NCBI GenBank assembly: GCA_964019055.1
Contig: OZ025206.1
Span: forward strand, 2,932,501-2,996,500
Direction: 5' to 3'
DNA length: 64,000 bases
DNA from: Anthopleura xanthogrammica
Lineage: Eukaryota; Cnidaria; Anthozoa; Actiniaria; Actiniidae
Position numbers and translations under genes: made by a program
The notes under the pieces: model-generated
Database searches by the model: none
The model's input: only the letters and a program-made list of their open reading frames with translations
Told to the model about the DNA's origin: nothing
Part shown: positions 47,416 to 59,343 of the stretch, in pieces
Numbering within the stretch: the first letter of the stretch is position 1
Layout: each line of letters begins with the position of its first letter

Positions 47416-50400
47416 CTATCTCCATGTGTGCATGTTGCCTGGAAGGGTATGTCCAGTTGGCATGACAACAGTGATGTTTGGCGATGAAAAGACAGTAGAA
47501 TGTGTACCTGGGGTAGCTGACACGGGTACTGTCATACCAACCCCATCCATGTTAGGCACTCCTTGCACCATGGTCTTATCCTTTGCCGATAAGCTTAATA
47601 GAGCGTTGATAGTTGGGTCTGTTATGGCAGCAGTGCCAACGGCATAACTTTGTACCTGACCAGCTCTGGCAGCTGCCTGAAAGGATGCAATGTTTGCAGC
47701 ATGAGCTGCTGCTGCTGCTGCTTGTTGTTGTTCCTCACTTGTCATCTGGTTTGGCATAAAGGCACTGTACAAAGCTCTGACAGAAGATTCTTCTTCTGAT
47801 ACTGTCGTTGTCGATGCTGTATTATCTGTTTGCATAAAAACAATTTTAGATACTAACATGATGTTTGTAATCAGGGTTCGTACAGGATCCCCTGTGAGAA
47901 TTTCCAAATCTTTTCCAAAACTTTCCAAAGATTGACTCAAATTTCCAAAACCACACATAGTGCAAAAATAAAGCCAAATTTATGGATCTAAAACATTCAA
48001 CATACATTTACCAATACTGCAGACAAGCTACAAAAAAATCCATAACTTTTCCATAGCCTAATGGACCATAAATCAATTTTCCAAAACTTTCAAAAATCCA
48101 TTATCAATTTCCAAAATTTTCCAAAACTTTCCAAAACCCGTACAAACCCTGTGTAATGTGGGGACAATAGACCCCTTCGGCTTGGGCCAAGTGCCATTCT
48201 CTTAAGAATAAGATTCTTTTTTTGAGTTGTATGCATATTTATGTGGCTTCTCATGTGCAACCATTAAACAAAGAAATGATACCCTTGGGAATAACGCATG
48301 GTCTAAAATGGGAAAACATTATGCCCAAGCCAAAAAGGTCTAATCACAACAAGCCTGAAAGTGATTTTTTTGGGGAAGAAAACAAGTGAATAAATCCAGA
48401 AAAAAAAGCATAGGAGAAAACCAACAAACAACTCTATGATAGTTACAAATGATAGTTAACAAAACGTATGCTTCTTTTTGTATTATTTCAGGAATGAATT
48501 GAAGTATTTAAATACAAAACCCTACCTGCAGCTGGCTGTAGCATTTCAGTGACAACTGCGACGGGTTGTTGCTGCTGTTGAACGGCTATTGCTTGAGTAT
48601 GAGCATGAGAAGCATTTTGCACTTCACTTTCTTCAACAAAAGCCACCTCTGTTGCTGAGAAATTGAAAGAAAATCGAAAAGGTATCAGGATATGTTTAGA
48701 ACCCCTATACGCGCTACCTCACATTTCGCACGGGCTTTACAATATTTTGCCATTAAGACTATACATTTTCTGAAAGCTAAATAAATGTAGTTTTGGAATA
48801 TTTTACAATTATCACTCCCCATACAGGGCTCTTAAATGAGGTTCGCTCCATGTGTACTACTACCACATTCACCATTTACAACACTCAACTCACATGTTGA
48901 TTTTAAGGTGGGAGGAAAACTGGAGAACCCGGAAAAAAGCCTTTGTGGGAATGGAGAGAACAACACACCAAAAAAACTCAGCTCACATGCTCCAGCCCAA
49001 GCTGGGGCTTACACCAAGACCACAGCAGTGAGAGGCAAGTGGTTAACCACTCGGCCATCCATGCCACAAGTACCAATTTTCTGATAGATTTGTGGAATTT
49101 TAAAACAGATATTAAGAGCTTGTATCGACAATGGTAAATAACTACCTTCATCAACTCCACTTGAAGGAACACCAGCACCCTCCTGAACTTCATCTTGACG
49201 GTCACCTTCTGCATTGTCGCCATCTCCTGAATCACTGTCTTTGGGTTCCTTGTTGCTGTAATATCTATCTGAACGACGCTGCTTCTTGCGCAAATCTTTT
49301 TGTTCAATTTGTAATGAAACTTGATCGTTCTGAAGTTTAACCAGCTCTGCTTGATAATCAGCTACCTAGAATTCAAACAATAAAGACATTGTTTTAGACT
49401 ATAAACAGTAATGTCATTTTTCATACAGCCCCAACACATTATTCAGGGACCAAGGAGCATAGTTTCGAGTTGGGGGCTAAACTCGGTGAGGGGAAAGTGG
49501 GTCCAGGGAAATGCTCTCACCCCTGAGCATCTAGAAATTGAGGCTCTTGGTAAATACAATTTCCAGTGCCTTTGCAACACATTTATTGTATTGAAGTCAT
49601 TTCAAAGCTTTAGGTAACTTATAACAGAAAATCATTTTTGGTAAAAAAACATTGGGGACTAAGGCCCCTAACTCCCTCCCCCCCCCCCCCCCCTGTGCTG
49701 TGCCTATTATTACCCTTGTAATATACAACCAGCTAACCAGATCAAGGGACCATGTTAGGTAGCTTAGAAATCAAAGCGAAAAAAACCAGTGCTGTAAGTC
49801 AATGTCCCTTAACCACGAGGGATTATCTTTTGGCATTGATGTTGCTGGTCGATGGGTAGGAGAGGAAATTTCAACTTAGATATTATAAGGACTTCCATCT
49901 GAAAGTGCATTTAACACTGCAGCAGGTTGTATAAAGCCTGGATAAAGTTATTCACCGGATAAGAGTTATCGAGTGTATAGAATTTATATAGGTTTTATCC
50001 GCTAGTGCTATTCAGACTTTGTACAATCAGCTCCTGATGTTTTACCTCTGTCCCAATCGACAAGGTTCTTGATTCCTCAATCTTTCTAACAACATCATCT
50101 TGTAACTCCTTGTTCTTCTGCATTAGATCATCAATTTCTGTTAGCCTTTCTATTCGTTTGTATTTATTCACTTGAGATTGATGAGGTCGTTTACCTAAAG
50201 AAAATGCCAGTGTCAACAAGTACAGTTGCTAGTTTAATTCCTGTGAGCTTTGAGGGACTTTTTTAGAGTTGTTCATAACTTTGTCAAAATTTTCCTTAAT
50301 TGAAATCATAGGTTTCTTAAGCGGGAAATACATGTTGTGATTTGTCTGCCCGATTCATTGTCCCAATACCATCGGGAAGCAAAATGTATGTGTAGTTTAG

Positions 50401-52601
50401 AACCTGATTTAACCCCAATTCGAAAAAATTGAATCAGCCTGATTTACAAAATCTGTAGCAATGTCACAGATTTTCTCAGGTCGACCCGAGTTTTTAATTC
50501 AAATCTGGCTTGGATCTGCACACTAAAGTACACACACGACTTGCTTCCCGACATATTCTGATGAGTAATCGGGCCGACAATCGCAGCGTGTAGATGGGCC
50601 TTAATGAATATTTAAGGGGTTTTCACTCGATGAAATGTGTATCATTGCTAATAATAATAATATTTATAGCCAGGAAGGCTCTCTCACCAAAGTGCTTTTC
50701 AGTGAGGTCCTGGACTAAAATAAAAACAAAAACCAAACATTAAAATATACACTGGATAAAATGCTGATTTAAATGTCATAAAAGTTACTAAAATATAAAT
50801 GCCAGTATACTAATCGTTGCATATCGCAAATGATGTGCTGCAGTCGACGAGCACATGACATGAACACAAACATGAAATGTATTAGGTGTTGCTGATCACC
50901 AGACAAATCACAGCAATAAGACTGAATAAATTTTGAAAATTTGTCAATGTAATTCAACAGTTTTTGGGTATCTGATGGTCCTCGACTCAAAAAATAGTCC
51001 ACCATTTTACTCAAAGTGACCATTTCACGGCTGAAAATGATGGTAAGATTTTTTATGCTTATGTCAAAAAAATACAAGTGTGAACCTGCACAACATAACA
51101 ATGTTTATGCTTTGTCTATGCTTATGTCAAGTGTGAACAAGAGGCATTTGTCTGTACAAGTGCCAGTACAAGTGCCAACTTTGGCTGGGCATTGTCAGTT
51201 GATCATTGATTATTTTGAACCCTTCATATATGTTATGTTAAATTTAACAATAATTTTACTAGAGTAAAAAATTATGATACATAGAAAAAGAGAAAAAATA
51301 ATAATAATAAACAATCAATTGAATATGAATCCTAGTAAAATGGAAATGAGTATTCATTTGTATTCTAATGAAGTAAACAAACAAGTACTCGGCGTGCATA
51401 GAAATATAAATAAAATTTACATAATCGAATTAAAAAATAAACTTCTCGAACTCTTGAATAAATCCCAATTATTAGTAAATATTTAAAACCTGAAGTTAAA
51501 TGAGACTTCATTTGTTATACTCAGGTACTCATCTTTTTAGCGAAAGGTGAAACCAACGTTGTGAAACTGACACTTCAATCACATACACGTGATAAATTTC
51601 CTACTACGGACTTGAAATACCAGGCTGAAATATGACACTCACAAAACATACTACTTTTTAAGCACGGAATTTGTCAAAATCGTAGTAAAATAAGGGTTGT
51701 TTCTTTAGCTGAAGGAATTACAGCGATCGCACCGTGTCGAGTATTGTAAATAAGGTCGATATTTTGAGTGGTGAGTTTGGAAGGATGAAAGAACACACAA
51801 CAAAACCTTGGATAAAACAACCGATTAAAAATCCAAAAATAAGAGTTACTTACCATATGTACCAGGCATAAGTTCGTCTGAGTCAGGACTGATGAATTTA
51901 GACCTGGAATGGCCGTGTACATAGGTAAAACCACTTTCTCGAACGACGCGTCTTGCCATTGTAAACAGCTCGTCTCTACGAACAAGAAGCGTCGGATCTC
52001 GAAGACAAAGTTGAGCGGCTGCCTCGTTGATCATTTGCTCGTGGCAATTCAAATTATCACTCTTTCTCTTCTTCTCATCTCGACCATAGATCTTGGAGTG
52101 TTCCCTTATGAGTTGCTGTCGCTCAGGGTCTAGCTTTTCCCAGTCAATGATGACGTCCATTGGCGGGAGTTTGAGCTCAACAACTCGCTTCTCGGCCGAT
52201 TCTTTTCCAGCTGAACCGCTCGATGCTTTTCGCTTACGAGAAGAAACATTGCTTGGAGTCGTAACGATAGCAGTTGACGTCCTAGATACATTGGGTGACT
52301 GATTTGGCGTCCACCCATCTATCCAGGAGCTAGATTTCTCCGGAGTTTGGTCCCCTCGTCGAGCCTTCTTTGCCTTCCACTCCACCAAGCATTTCTGCAG
52401 TCGTCGCACATGGAGCGGCTTGGCCGACATGCCAACCAAACTAACCATCTCTTTGAACTCTTCTTCAGTCGCATCGCAAAACTGGTGGATGTCGTCGCCG
52501 CCTTGTTCGATAAAGTTGCTATAGTAGTCGAGAAGATTTGCTGACTTGAGCAGGCCGAAAAGTTCTGCCTCACTCTCCTTATGTGCTACTGGCGTTGCCA
52601 T
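47416..52601 (-). CDS. NAB-type EGR co-repressor (NCD1 and NCD2 domains)
   Basis: Homologue of vertebrate NAB1/NAB2, nuclear proteins that bind EGR zinc-finger factors and repress their target genes. Five exons on the minus strand: 51854-52601, 50046-50194, 49146-49365, 48526-48654, 47416-47825 (TAG); phases join, 551 aa. NCD1 (about residues 10-75) has EQGGDDIHQFCDATEEEF and LVGMSAKPLHVRRLQK. A basic SRKRKAS (121-127) may be a nuclear signal. NCD2 (about 155-235) has REHSKIYGR and INEAAAQLCLRDPTLL, then RRDELF. Both domains lie in exon 1. Exons 2-3 are charged and coiled-coil-like (LMQKNKELQDDVVRKIEE), exons 4-5 Gln/Ala-rich (QQQQQ; EEQQQAAAAAAHAANIA) and unlike vertebrate NAB tails. The start is the first ATG, just before NCD1. 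Confidence 0.92.
47872..48151. mobile_element. Inverted-repeat element, NAB intron 4
   Basis: Ends CAGGGTTCGTACAGG and inverse of ACCCGTACAAACCCTG. The interior repeats TTTTCCAAAACTTTCCAAA. 280 bp, non-coding. Confidence 0.7.
48170..48340. mobile_element. MITE family B copy 2, NAB intron 4
   Basis: 171 bp between TA dinucleotides. Ends GACCCCTTCGGCTTGGGC and inverted GCCCAAGCCAAAAAGGTC; GTCTAAAATGGGAAAACA matches family B copy 1. It lies 18 bases after the previous element. Confidence 0.8.
48850..49066 (-). mobile_element. tRNA-headed SINE, NAB intron 3
   Basis: On the minus strand the head has a serine/leucine-type A box (ATGGCCGAGTGGTTAA) and a decayed B box. The body has CCGGGTTCTCCAGTTTTCCT then CCCACCTTAAAATCAACA. 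Same orientation as the gene; same family as 40272. Confidence 0.75.
50816..51030 (-). other. Exon-like open frame inside NAB intron 1
   Basis: After a good acceptor (TCATTTTCAG) an open frame of about 70 codons runs to a weak donor, with a non-repetitive, helix-like peptide (FLSRGPSDTQKLLNYIDKF). Its entry phase does not match NAB exon 1 (phase 1), while exon 1 to exon 2 joins perfectly without it. It is probably an unused or foreign fragment. Function unknown. Confidence 0.2.
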
Positions 52602-53258
52602 TTTTCCTTTCTCCCCTCCCTCCTAACGCATACGAAGCGCTCGGCAAAGAACACAACCTAAGGGCTGGGCTACCCCCTTAGAAGTTTCCTTTCTCGCTTC
52701 TGATTGGACGATCTACTAATTTCTCCTTTCTGATTGGATCAAATTCTCCTTCAAATATTCCCATTGGGTGGGAGGACGGTGATTGACACATGACGGTCAT
52801 GAAGGTCGCCAAAATGTAAATTTAGGATTTATCGTCACGAAATGAAAGTTCGGAGAAATTCTATTCTTTTATATTCTTTTTGATCTTCTTTCGTGGCAGA
52901 AAAGGAATGTTTTGCTTTCGTTCCTGCTTCTAAACTTTATTTTATTTTTTTTAATTTATTCAAATTTAGTTGCGTTACCAAAAACACCAAATCTAAGAAG
53001 TAGAAGTTAATATGAAATGAAGATCAATTTTAGCTCTGTTTCACTTATTAAAAAAATACAAACTCTGAGATACTCCACGACAAGGGAGTTACAATAATAT
53101 GATATTTTATCGAGGTTTCTTTTCGCGTGACTCAAATATGGGCTATTGCGTTACCCACAACGCGCATCATTATGCATATGAAAGAGATAAAGCCGGTAAA
53201 ACAGACTGCCTACACGTTCTGCTAAGTACTAAATTACGTGCTAAATTCACTTAGAAAA
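52602..53258. promoter_or_regulatory. Divergent intergenic region NAB / SLC25 carrier
   Basis: About 657 bp separate the two start codons, facing away from each other, so promoters of both genes (and their 5' UTRs) must lie here unless there are upstream non-coding exons. CCAAT-type words (GATTGG) occur at about 52700-52770. No TATA box was singled out. Confidence 0.5.
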
Positions 53259-56200
53259 ATGTCTACAAATAGCAAGAAGTCGGAAAATTTAACAAGATTT
53301 ACACTTAGTGGGCTTTCAAGCATGTGCGGGGCTTCAGGTAAGTGAAATTTTTGGTAATTATAACCACTGTAATGGCGGTTATAAATTAATGTCAACGATG
53401 AAGGGAGAGAGACTTGTATTTGGGAACATTTATCGTCATATGTTTAGGTTTCAATTCATTTGTCAGTTGTACTGTGCGACTGTATGGCAGTTGAAACGGA
53501 TGTTGAATGCTGATTTTATCTCGAATACATTACAAAATGCAAAAACAAGGGATAAATACATCATAGTCTTTTCTTCAATCAGTCGCTTTCCACGTATATT
53601 TCTCCAGTTACTCGAGGTGTGCAGTATCGTGTGCTGTACATAACAACCATTATTTCTGACCCACATTTATTGTATTTTATATATAAGTAGTAGATCAGTC
53701 TACAATTAACCCTCATCAACTCTCGCTTTCATTTCGAATAATTTTTGAAACTAGTGGGAGGTGATTCAGAGTCAGACTTAAAAAACTCCCTACCCCACCC
53801 CTCATGATACAAAACAATAAGCTAGCCCGCCAAGCAGACAGAGCAGAGATGAAAAGACGCACAAATAATAACAATTAAACCTCTCCTTCCACCTAGTAAC
53901 AAATCCAATTGATGTCATCAAAATCCGAATGCAGTTGGACAACGAACTTGGAGCTCGGCACGGGAGTAAAAACATTTTCAAGGATCGTTACTATAATGGT
54001 TTTCTGAAGGGAGGAATACGGATACTCAAGGAAGAGGGCGTCGGTGGATTATATAAGGGGTGAGTAATTCAGCAGTTGGTACAATGATACTATAACTGGA
54101 TAAGATATAAGATATTTTCATTTCCCTAGTATTTACTATGAACTATGGGGAAGCTTACTAGGTGCCTCAGTGTGCACACCACTAGCTCCCTTCCCAGGAA
54201 TGACTGGCTCGCACACATATGAAAATATTTTGATAATCCTGGGCCAAGAGAATACGAAGTACTAGAGCACATCTCGAAGCCCTATAATTATTATTTGAAA
54301 ATCTATTTTTAGCTCCGCGCGCAGCCTGAAATTTCAATCATGGGATTCCTGATTACTGGGTTGCTATGGTAGCAAACCAGTCTTAAAATGAGATCCGTTT
54401 TTCGGGCGTCAGGTAGACCATAATTTCACACGTCATGATTGGTCGAGAACTTGTAAACAATGTCCAATGTCCAATGAAGTTGCCACACGACATCGAGGAC
54501 GATGTATTTATAGTTTTTAGTGTTGTGTCACCATTAATCATATCCATTTTGAAATCATTAGCAAATCCTGCAATCTGATTGGCTACAAAGTGTGCGATTT
54601 AAGCATTAATTGCACTATTTTGAATCATTAATTGCATCATTTTGTCAACCAATCACTTTTGAAGTTACATATAACTGTTGAGTATTTAAATATATTAAAT
54701 TTCAAAATGGATATGATTAATAGGTAATAGAACTTCGTGTCTTGCAATTTTGGGCTGAAATCACACTCGTGATTAACAAATTGCACTCCCGCTACGCGGT
54801 CGTGCAATTTCGTAATCACTCTTGCGATTTCAGCCCAAATTGCACTCCACTCAGTTCTATTACCATTATTAATTCATTCGTTCAGGGTTCGTGAAGTACT
54901 AGTTTGTCTGTAGGCATGTTGCGTACTATTGTCTTTAGGTTTTTTAACGCTACGCTTAAACTACTTACAAACACACACGCCGTACGTGGTAGACACACAT
55001 TAAAAGATGTTATTGAGCGATTTGCGAACGGATTGGTCCACACACTCAAAGAGAGAAGTCTGAGAATCTATGAGCTATCTTTGAGAATCTATGAGCAAAC
55101 TACGGTATGAGAATCGTAGAACTAGACAAACTAGTCAAAATAGATTAAGAGAATCTATAAACTACCTAGCTATGATCAAACTAGATCTTACCAGATCTCA
55201 GATACAAAATGAAATATACTGAGACAAACTACAGAACGAGAGACAAACTACAAAGCGTGTGACAAACAAAGCTTTTATGAAAGCTGACTCCAAGAACTTG
55301 TAGATGTCAGACGAGCTGATAGTGATCTACAAGAATGCGAACTGCCAAGACTCCTTGTTGAATATTTCCATTTATGAAAATACAGTAAACAAAAACTGAG
55401 GGAAAAACAAATGACCAGTTAAACACATTTTGGCTAAGAGTATTTACATTGATAAAACGTCTGTTTTGCAGCGAACAGTTTCGATACTGAAATAGATATG
55501 TTTATTTCATCAGCTAGACTTGAAAGGTACTCTAGTAGGTCAAGTAGAAATATAATATGCGTTGATAAGTCAGTAACGCAACACTAATGCCTTACTAGAA
55601 TTTAAAATGTTTTTAATAAAGGGGGACTTTGAACCCAAAAGGAACACTTTGGTAAGAAATAATAGAGTATATAGGATTGGTGAGTGGGCGAGCTCTCGCA
55701 CAGGCAACCCAGTGAACGCTCCAAGAGCGTCTAGTTCAGTTTAGGCTGCGCGCTAAAAATAGCAGCGCAAGGAGCTAGCTAAAAATAGTTTTCAAATAAT
55801 TTTCATGGATAGACCTATGTATGGTAGATATGCTCTCTTAATTCATACTCTCTTGCCTGGGTTGATTGTAAAAACACTGGGAGGATATTAATCAAGTGCA
55901 TGAAAAACATTACACTAACGCGGCCCAAAACTGACCTCGAGGGTCTTTTTATTCGGCAAATGGAACTGAATTATTGGAAATAAATCCAAGCTGTAACATC
56001 TTCGTAACCAATAGTCATTTAAGAACAAACCCCGAGCGTGAAAAGAAGTGAGCTAAATGTGAAATTAATTGGCCCCCAACATATCCCAGGATCGTGAGCA
56101 GATATTACCTTTTAGATCAAATTTTGTTATTTTTGAAAGGGGAAGTTTTGGTAAAGTCAACACCCTCCTGGCCTCCTGCAGACTAAATTCAGTGTGCGCA

Positions 56201-57313
56201 GACTGATCAAACGTCAGGGCTGTTGATCGCTGTGATATCTGCGCGCATTTGGCGTTTTTCCTTCTGTATCTACTCATTAAGATTAGCAATGGTACGGTTT
56301 GTAATAAAAAAAAAATACTTCCAAATAGTCCCCTTCACAGTTCTCTGCGCCATCTTGAAAGGTAGCTGGGTCTTTGCATCGAAGCGAGACGAACGGTGAG
56401 CTTGCAATGATAGAGAATAATTGTCCAAGGTGTTAAAAAAGGTCTCACCGTTCGTCTCGCTTCGATTCAAAGGCACTACTACCTTTCAAGATGGCGCAGA
56501 GAACTGTGACTTCACAGTAATTGGAGCTAGCTCTGTTTTGAATGTCCCACGATGTGATACAACAGCCAAAGCTTATAATTAGTATATTTTTTGTAGAGGA
56601 CTTTCAACCCCTTATATTTTTCTAGGCTTTTCCCTTCTTTACTACGCGAGTCATCCTACAGTACGATACGTCTTGGTGCTTACGAGCCTCTGAAGGTTGC
56701 ATTAGGTGCGACTGATCCCGCCCATACCCCACTGTGGAAAAAAATCACATCTGGTGCTATATCTGGTACAATCGGAAGCGCAATCGCTAACCCAACTGAT
56801 TTAGTAAAAGTGAGATTCCAAGCTGTTGGCCCTGGTAAACAACCAAGATACCGAAATACGTTCCATGCGTTTGCAACGATTTTCCGACAAGAGGGAGTAC
56901 GGGGGTTATGGACGGGCGTTGGCCCGACTGTTCAACGTGCTGCTATTTTAACTGCAACCCAGATTCCTTCTTACGATCATACCAAACATACCTTGCTTAA
57001 TCATCAAATTATGAAAGAAGGTCCAGCACTTCACGTGGCGTCGTCATTCACGGCTGGTTTTGTTACTGCCTGCACTACCTCTCCGTTCGACGTCGTCAAA
57101 ACGCGTGTCATGAACCAAGCTAAGGATAACTTGGGGCGACCAACTGTTTATAAGAATTCTCTAGAATGTATCTTAAAAATTATAAAACACGAGGGTGTTT
57201 TTGGACTTTATAAAGGGTTCATACCGAACTGGATGAGAATAGGACCTCATACAGTAGTGACATTTTTTGTCTTTGAACAACTAAGAAAATTCGTAGGAAT
57301 GCGCCCAGTGTAG
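53259..57313 (+). CDS. Mitochondrial solute carrier (SLC25, UCP/dicarboxylate-like)
   Basis: A six-helix inner-membrane exchanger. Exons 53259-53337, 53897-54059, 56626-57313 (TAG), phases 1 and 2, 309 aa. Three tandem repeats each carry the family PxDxxK signature: NPIDVIK (about 28), NPTDLVK, SPFDVVK. The second-part motifs are GLYKG, GLWTG and GLYKGFIPNWMR. IRLGAYEPLK in repeat 1 and RIGPHTVVTFFVFEQLRK in repeat 3 resemble the uncoupling protein / dicarboxylate / oxoglutarate carrier group. ATQIPSYDHTKH at contact point II is unlike vertebrate UCP1-3. The substrate cannot be named. The whole of repeats 2 and 3 is in one exon. The ATG is the first in frame and gives a normal short N-terminus. 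Confidence 0.93.
54531..54864. mobile_element. Two adjoining inverted-repeat elements, carrier intron 2
   Basis: 54531-54722: ATTAATCATATCCATTTTGA and its inverse. 54723-54864: GGTAATAGAACT ends, with TTGGGCTGAAATCACACTCG and its inverse TGCGATTTCAGCCCAAATTG. They share a border. Confidence 0.7.
56335..56510. mobile_element. Inverted-repeat element, carrier intron 2
   Basis: CACAGTTCTCTGCGCCATCT with TGAAAGGTAG and its exact inverse (30 bp) at the ends. Inner CGAAGCGAGACGAACGGTGA also pairs with its inverse. The hairpin is almost perfect, so a recent insertion is likely. Confidence 0.88.
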
Positions 57314-59343
57314 CGCGCGAATTTCATTTTTATTTTTTATTTTTACTTTATTTAATTCAATTTTTGACAATTTTTTAAACTCTGAGCCAGAAGTGTAATG
57401 CGATTGTTGCGCAAACCACAGGGTCATGCAGGGAGGGAAAATCTTACTTCTAGGGCTTTTCTGAGCACGTGTTGCTATATAGAATATTTGCACCAAGCAC
57501 TAGATGAATGGCACTTTTCTCATAACGTTATCTCCATTTTTAAAAGACTTCGAAAGAAATAGCTCTTTTTATTTATGCTTTTCTGGGGATGCGGGATGGG
57601 TCGAAAAATTTAGGGGAGGGACATTGAAGGACATTTTCAGCCGAACTGAATTGTGTGCATTGCGACAAATTCAGTGCGCGTCAACATTCTCCACTAATGA
57701 AATCAACGTCTTCATAGTGACGAGAAAAGTATTACAGTATATACTAGTTATACAATGGTTTCGAGTGGCATACCGTGGAATATCCCACGAGTCACTTGTA
57801 GTTTCTAGTATACACACGAGCCTTTAGGCGAGTGTGTATACAAAGAACAAGTGACGAGTGGGATATCCACGGTATGCCACGAGAAACCATTGTATAACCA
57901 TTTTATCCCACACCATAGAAAATACAAATGCGTAGATTCAACGCGCAGTGCATACCGACGAATATGCAACGGCTCTCCTGCTTTCTGATTGGCTGTATTT
58001 TCTATGGTGTGGGATAAATATTTGTATTATATAGCCATTCGATTCCGAGGATTCCGAGGTTGAGGAAAAACTAGGTTGAGTTACCAGTGCAGTGCATTGT
58101 GGGATTGTCTTAGGGGACAAAATAGACGTCCTCTTAGAAATACGTCCCCTAATAACAGTCCCACAATGAACTGCAATGGAAACTCGACCCAGTTTTTTCC
58201 TCAACTTGTAGGAATGAACATTAGATACAGAAAATGACTTCAAGTGCAACCAGAAAATTAAGGTTTCTGCACGACCTTCTGCACACGAGTTCTAGGTGAA
58301 AGGTTGGTCAGGTTACAGGGCCTCTTCAAAACATCTTTTTTTAAATTGTCCAAAAATGTTTTTTTTAATTGCCATTTTTGAAATCAGGTTCACCTCAGTT
58401 GAAATACAATGTAAATAAAAATATGAGGTGTATTAAAAGCATCAAATTTGTTTCAAAAACATTGAGATGGTAGGTATATTGTGTAATATTCGTTTCATGC
58501 AAAAGGCGCAACCACCGTACATTCCTCAGTAGACCAACTTCAGAGTAAGGGGGGGAGGGGAGGTTGACATTTCTTAATTGAAATTTTAGTAATGGCTTAT
58601 AATAGGTGTTAGGCTAATTGTGAAAATAAGCTAAGAGACATAAGAGAAGACATCAAAAGGTTCACGCAATTAATTAAGCCCGACAATTCTAAGGCCACGA
58701 AGTTGTTACTACCATCAGGTAGTCTTCCTGTTTGAGCTTAGGAATGGCGAACGCAGTAAAATATTAATTGACAGTGAAAAAACTGTAGAACTATGACTCA
58801 CAAACTGTGCGGTGTCCGAGCATGTATTTTTATTGGCTGAGCTGTGATCCCGTAAGTTGTGATTGGTTTAAAGGATTTTGTTGATTCCTGTTCTGTGTTA
58901 TGTGCCTTGCTGCTTCATTGCCATGACAAAACTAGTCTATTTCAAGCCAGCTTAATCCGGTCATTGCGTCAGACTTACTAATGATCATGATCGATCACGT
59001 CTAATTGCGGAGGCCTGGGAATGAGAACGTGAACGCGTGGTATTTCATAAACCGCCGCGATATTTTGTGGGATTTTTGGGTTGCCGCAAAAAAGTATGAT
59101 CAAAAATTATAAATATTGAATATTAAAATTTAAGGCCTGTGGTCACATTTATATGAAACAGGGGGTTTAAAGCAAGGTCACGTGGTAAACGTGGGCGAGT
59201 GTTGAAGCGATCACGTGACATTTATTTAATGCGTCAATCGATATTGAAATCGATAGGGAAGAAGGAAATCGAAGGAAGGCATATTTGATATTGTTATATC
59301 AGATATTTTTAAGCCAAAGCGTGCAATCACTGTCAAATCCAAT
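57314..59343. other. Intergenic, carrier to LITAF gene
   Basis: No gene seen. Three hairpin elements lie back to back at 57748-58204. The rest is unique AT-rich sequence. The LITAF promoter should lie near 59100-59340; no core element was assigned. Confidence 0.55.
57748..58204. mobile_element. Three consecutive inverted-repeat elements
   Basis: 57748-57897: TTATACAATGGTTTCGAGTG arms, over 60 bp. 57902-58019: TTTATCCCACACCATAGAAA arms, about 25 bp. 58060-58204: TTGAGGAAAAACTAGGTTGA arms, with CATTGTGGGA inside. None codes for protein. Confidence 0.8.

Larger units (their letters stand above)
54060..56625. other. Carrier intron 2 with two hairpin elements and 1 kb of unknown
   Basis: 2.6 kb intron. 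It has hairpins at 54531-54864 and 56335-56510. The rest (about 54865-56334) shows no coding or repeat signal except short direct repeats of GAGAATCTATGAG near 55060. Confidence 0.6.
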
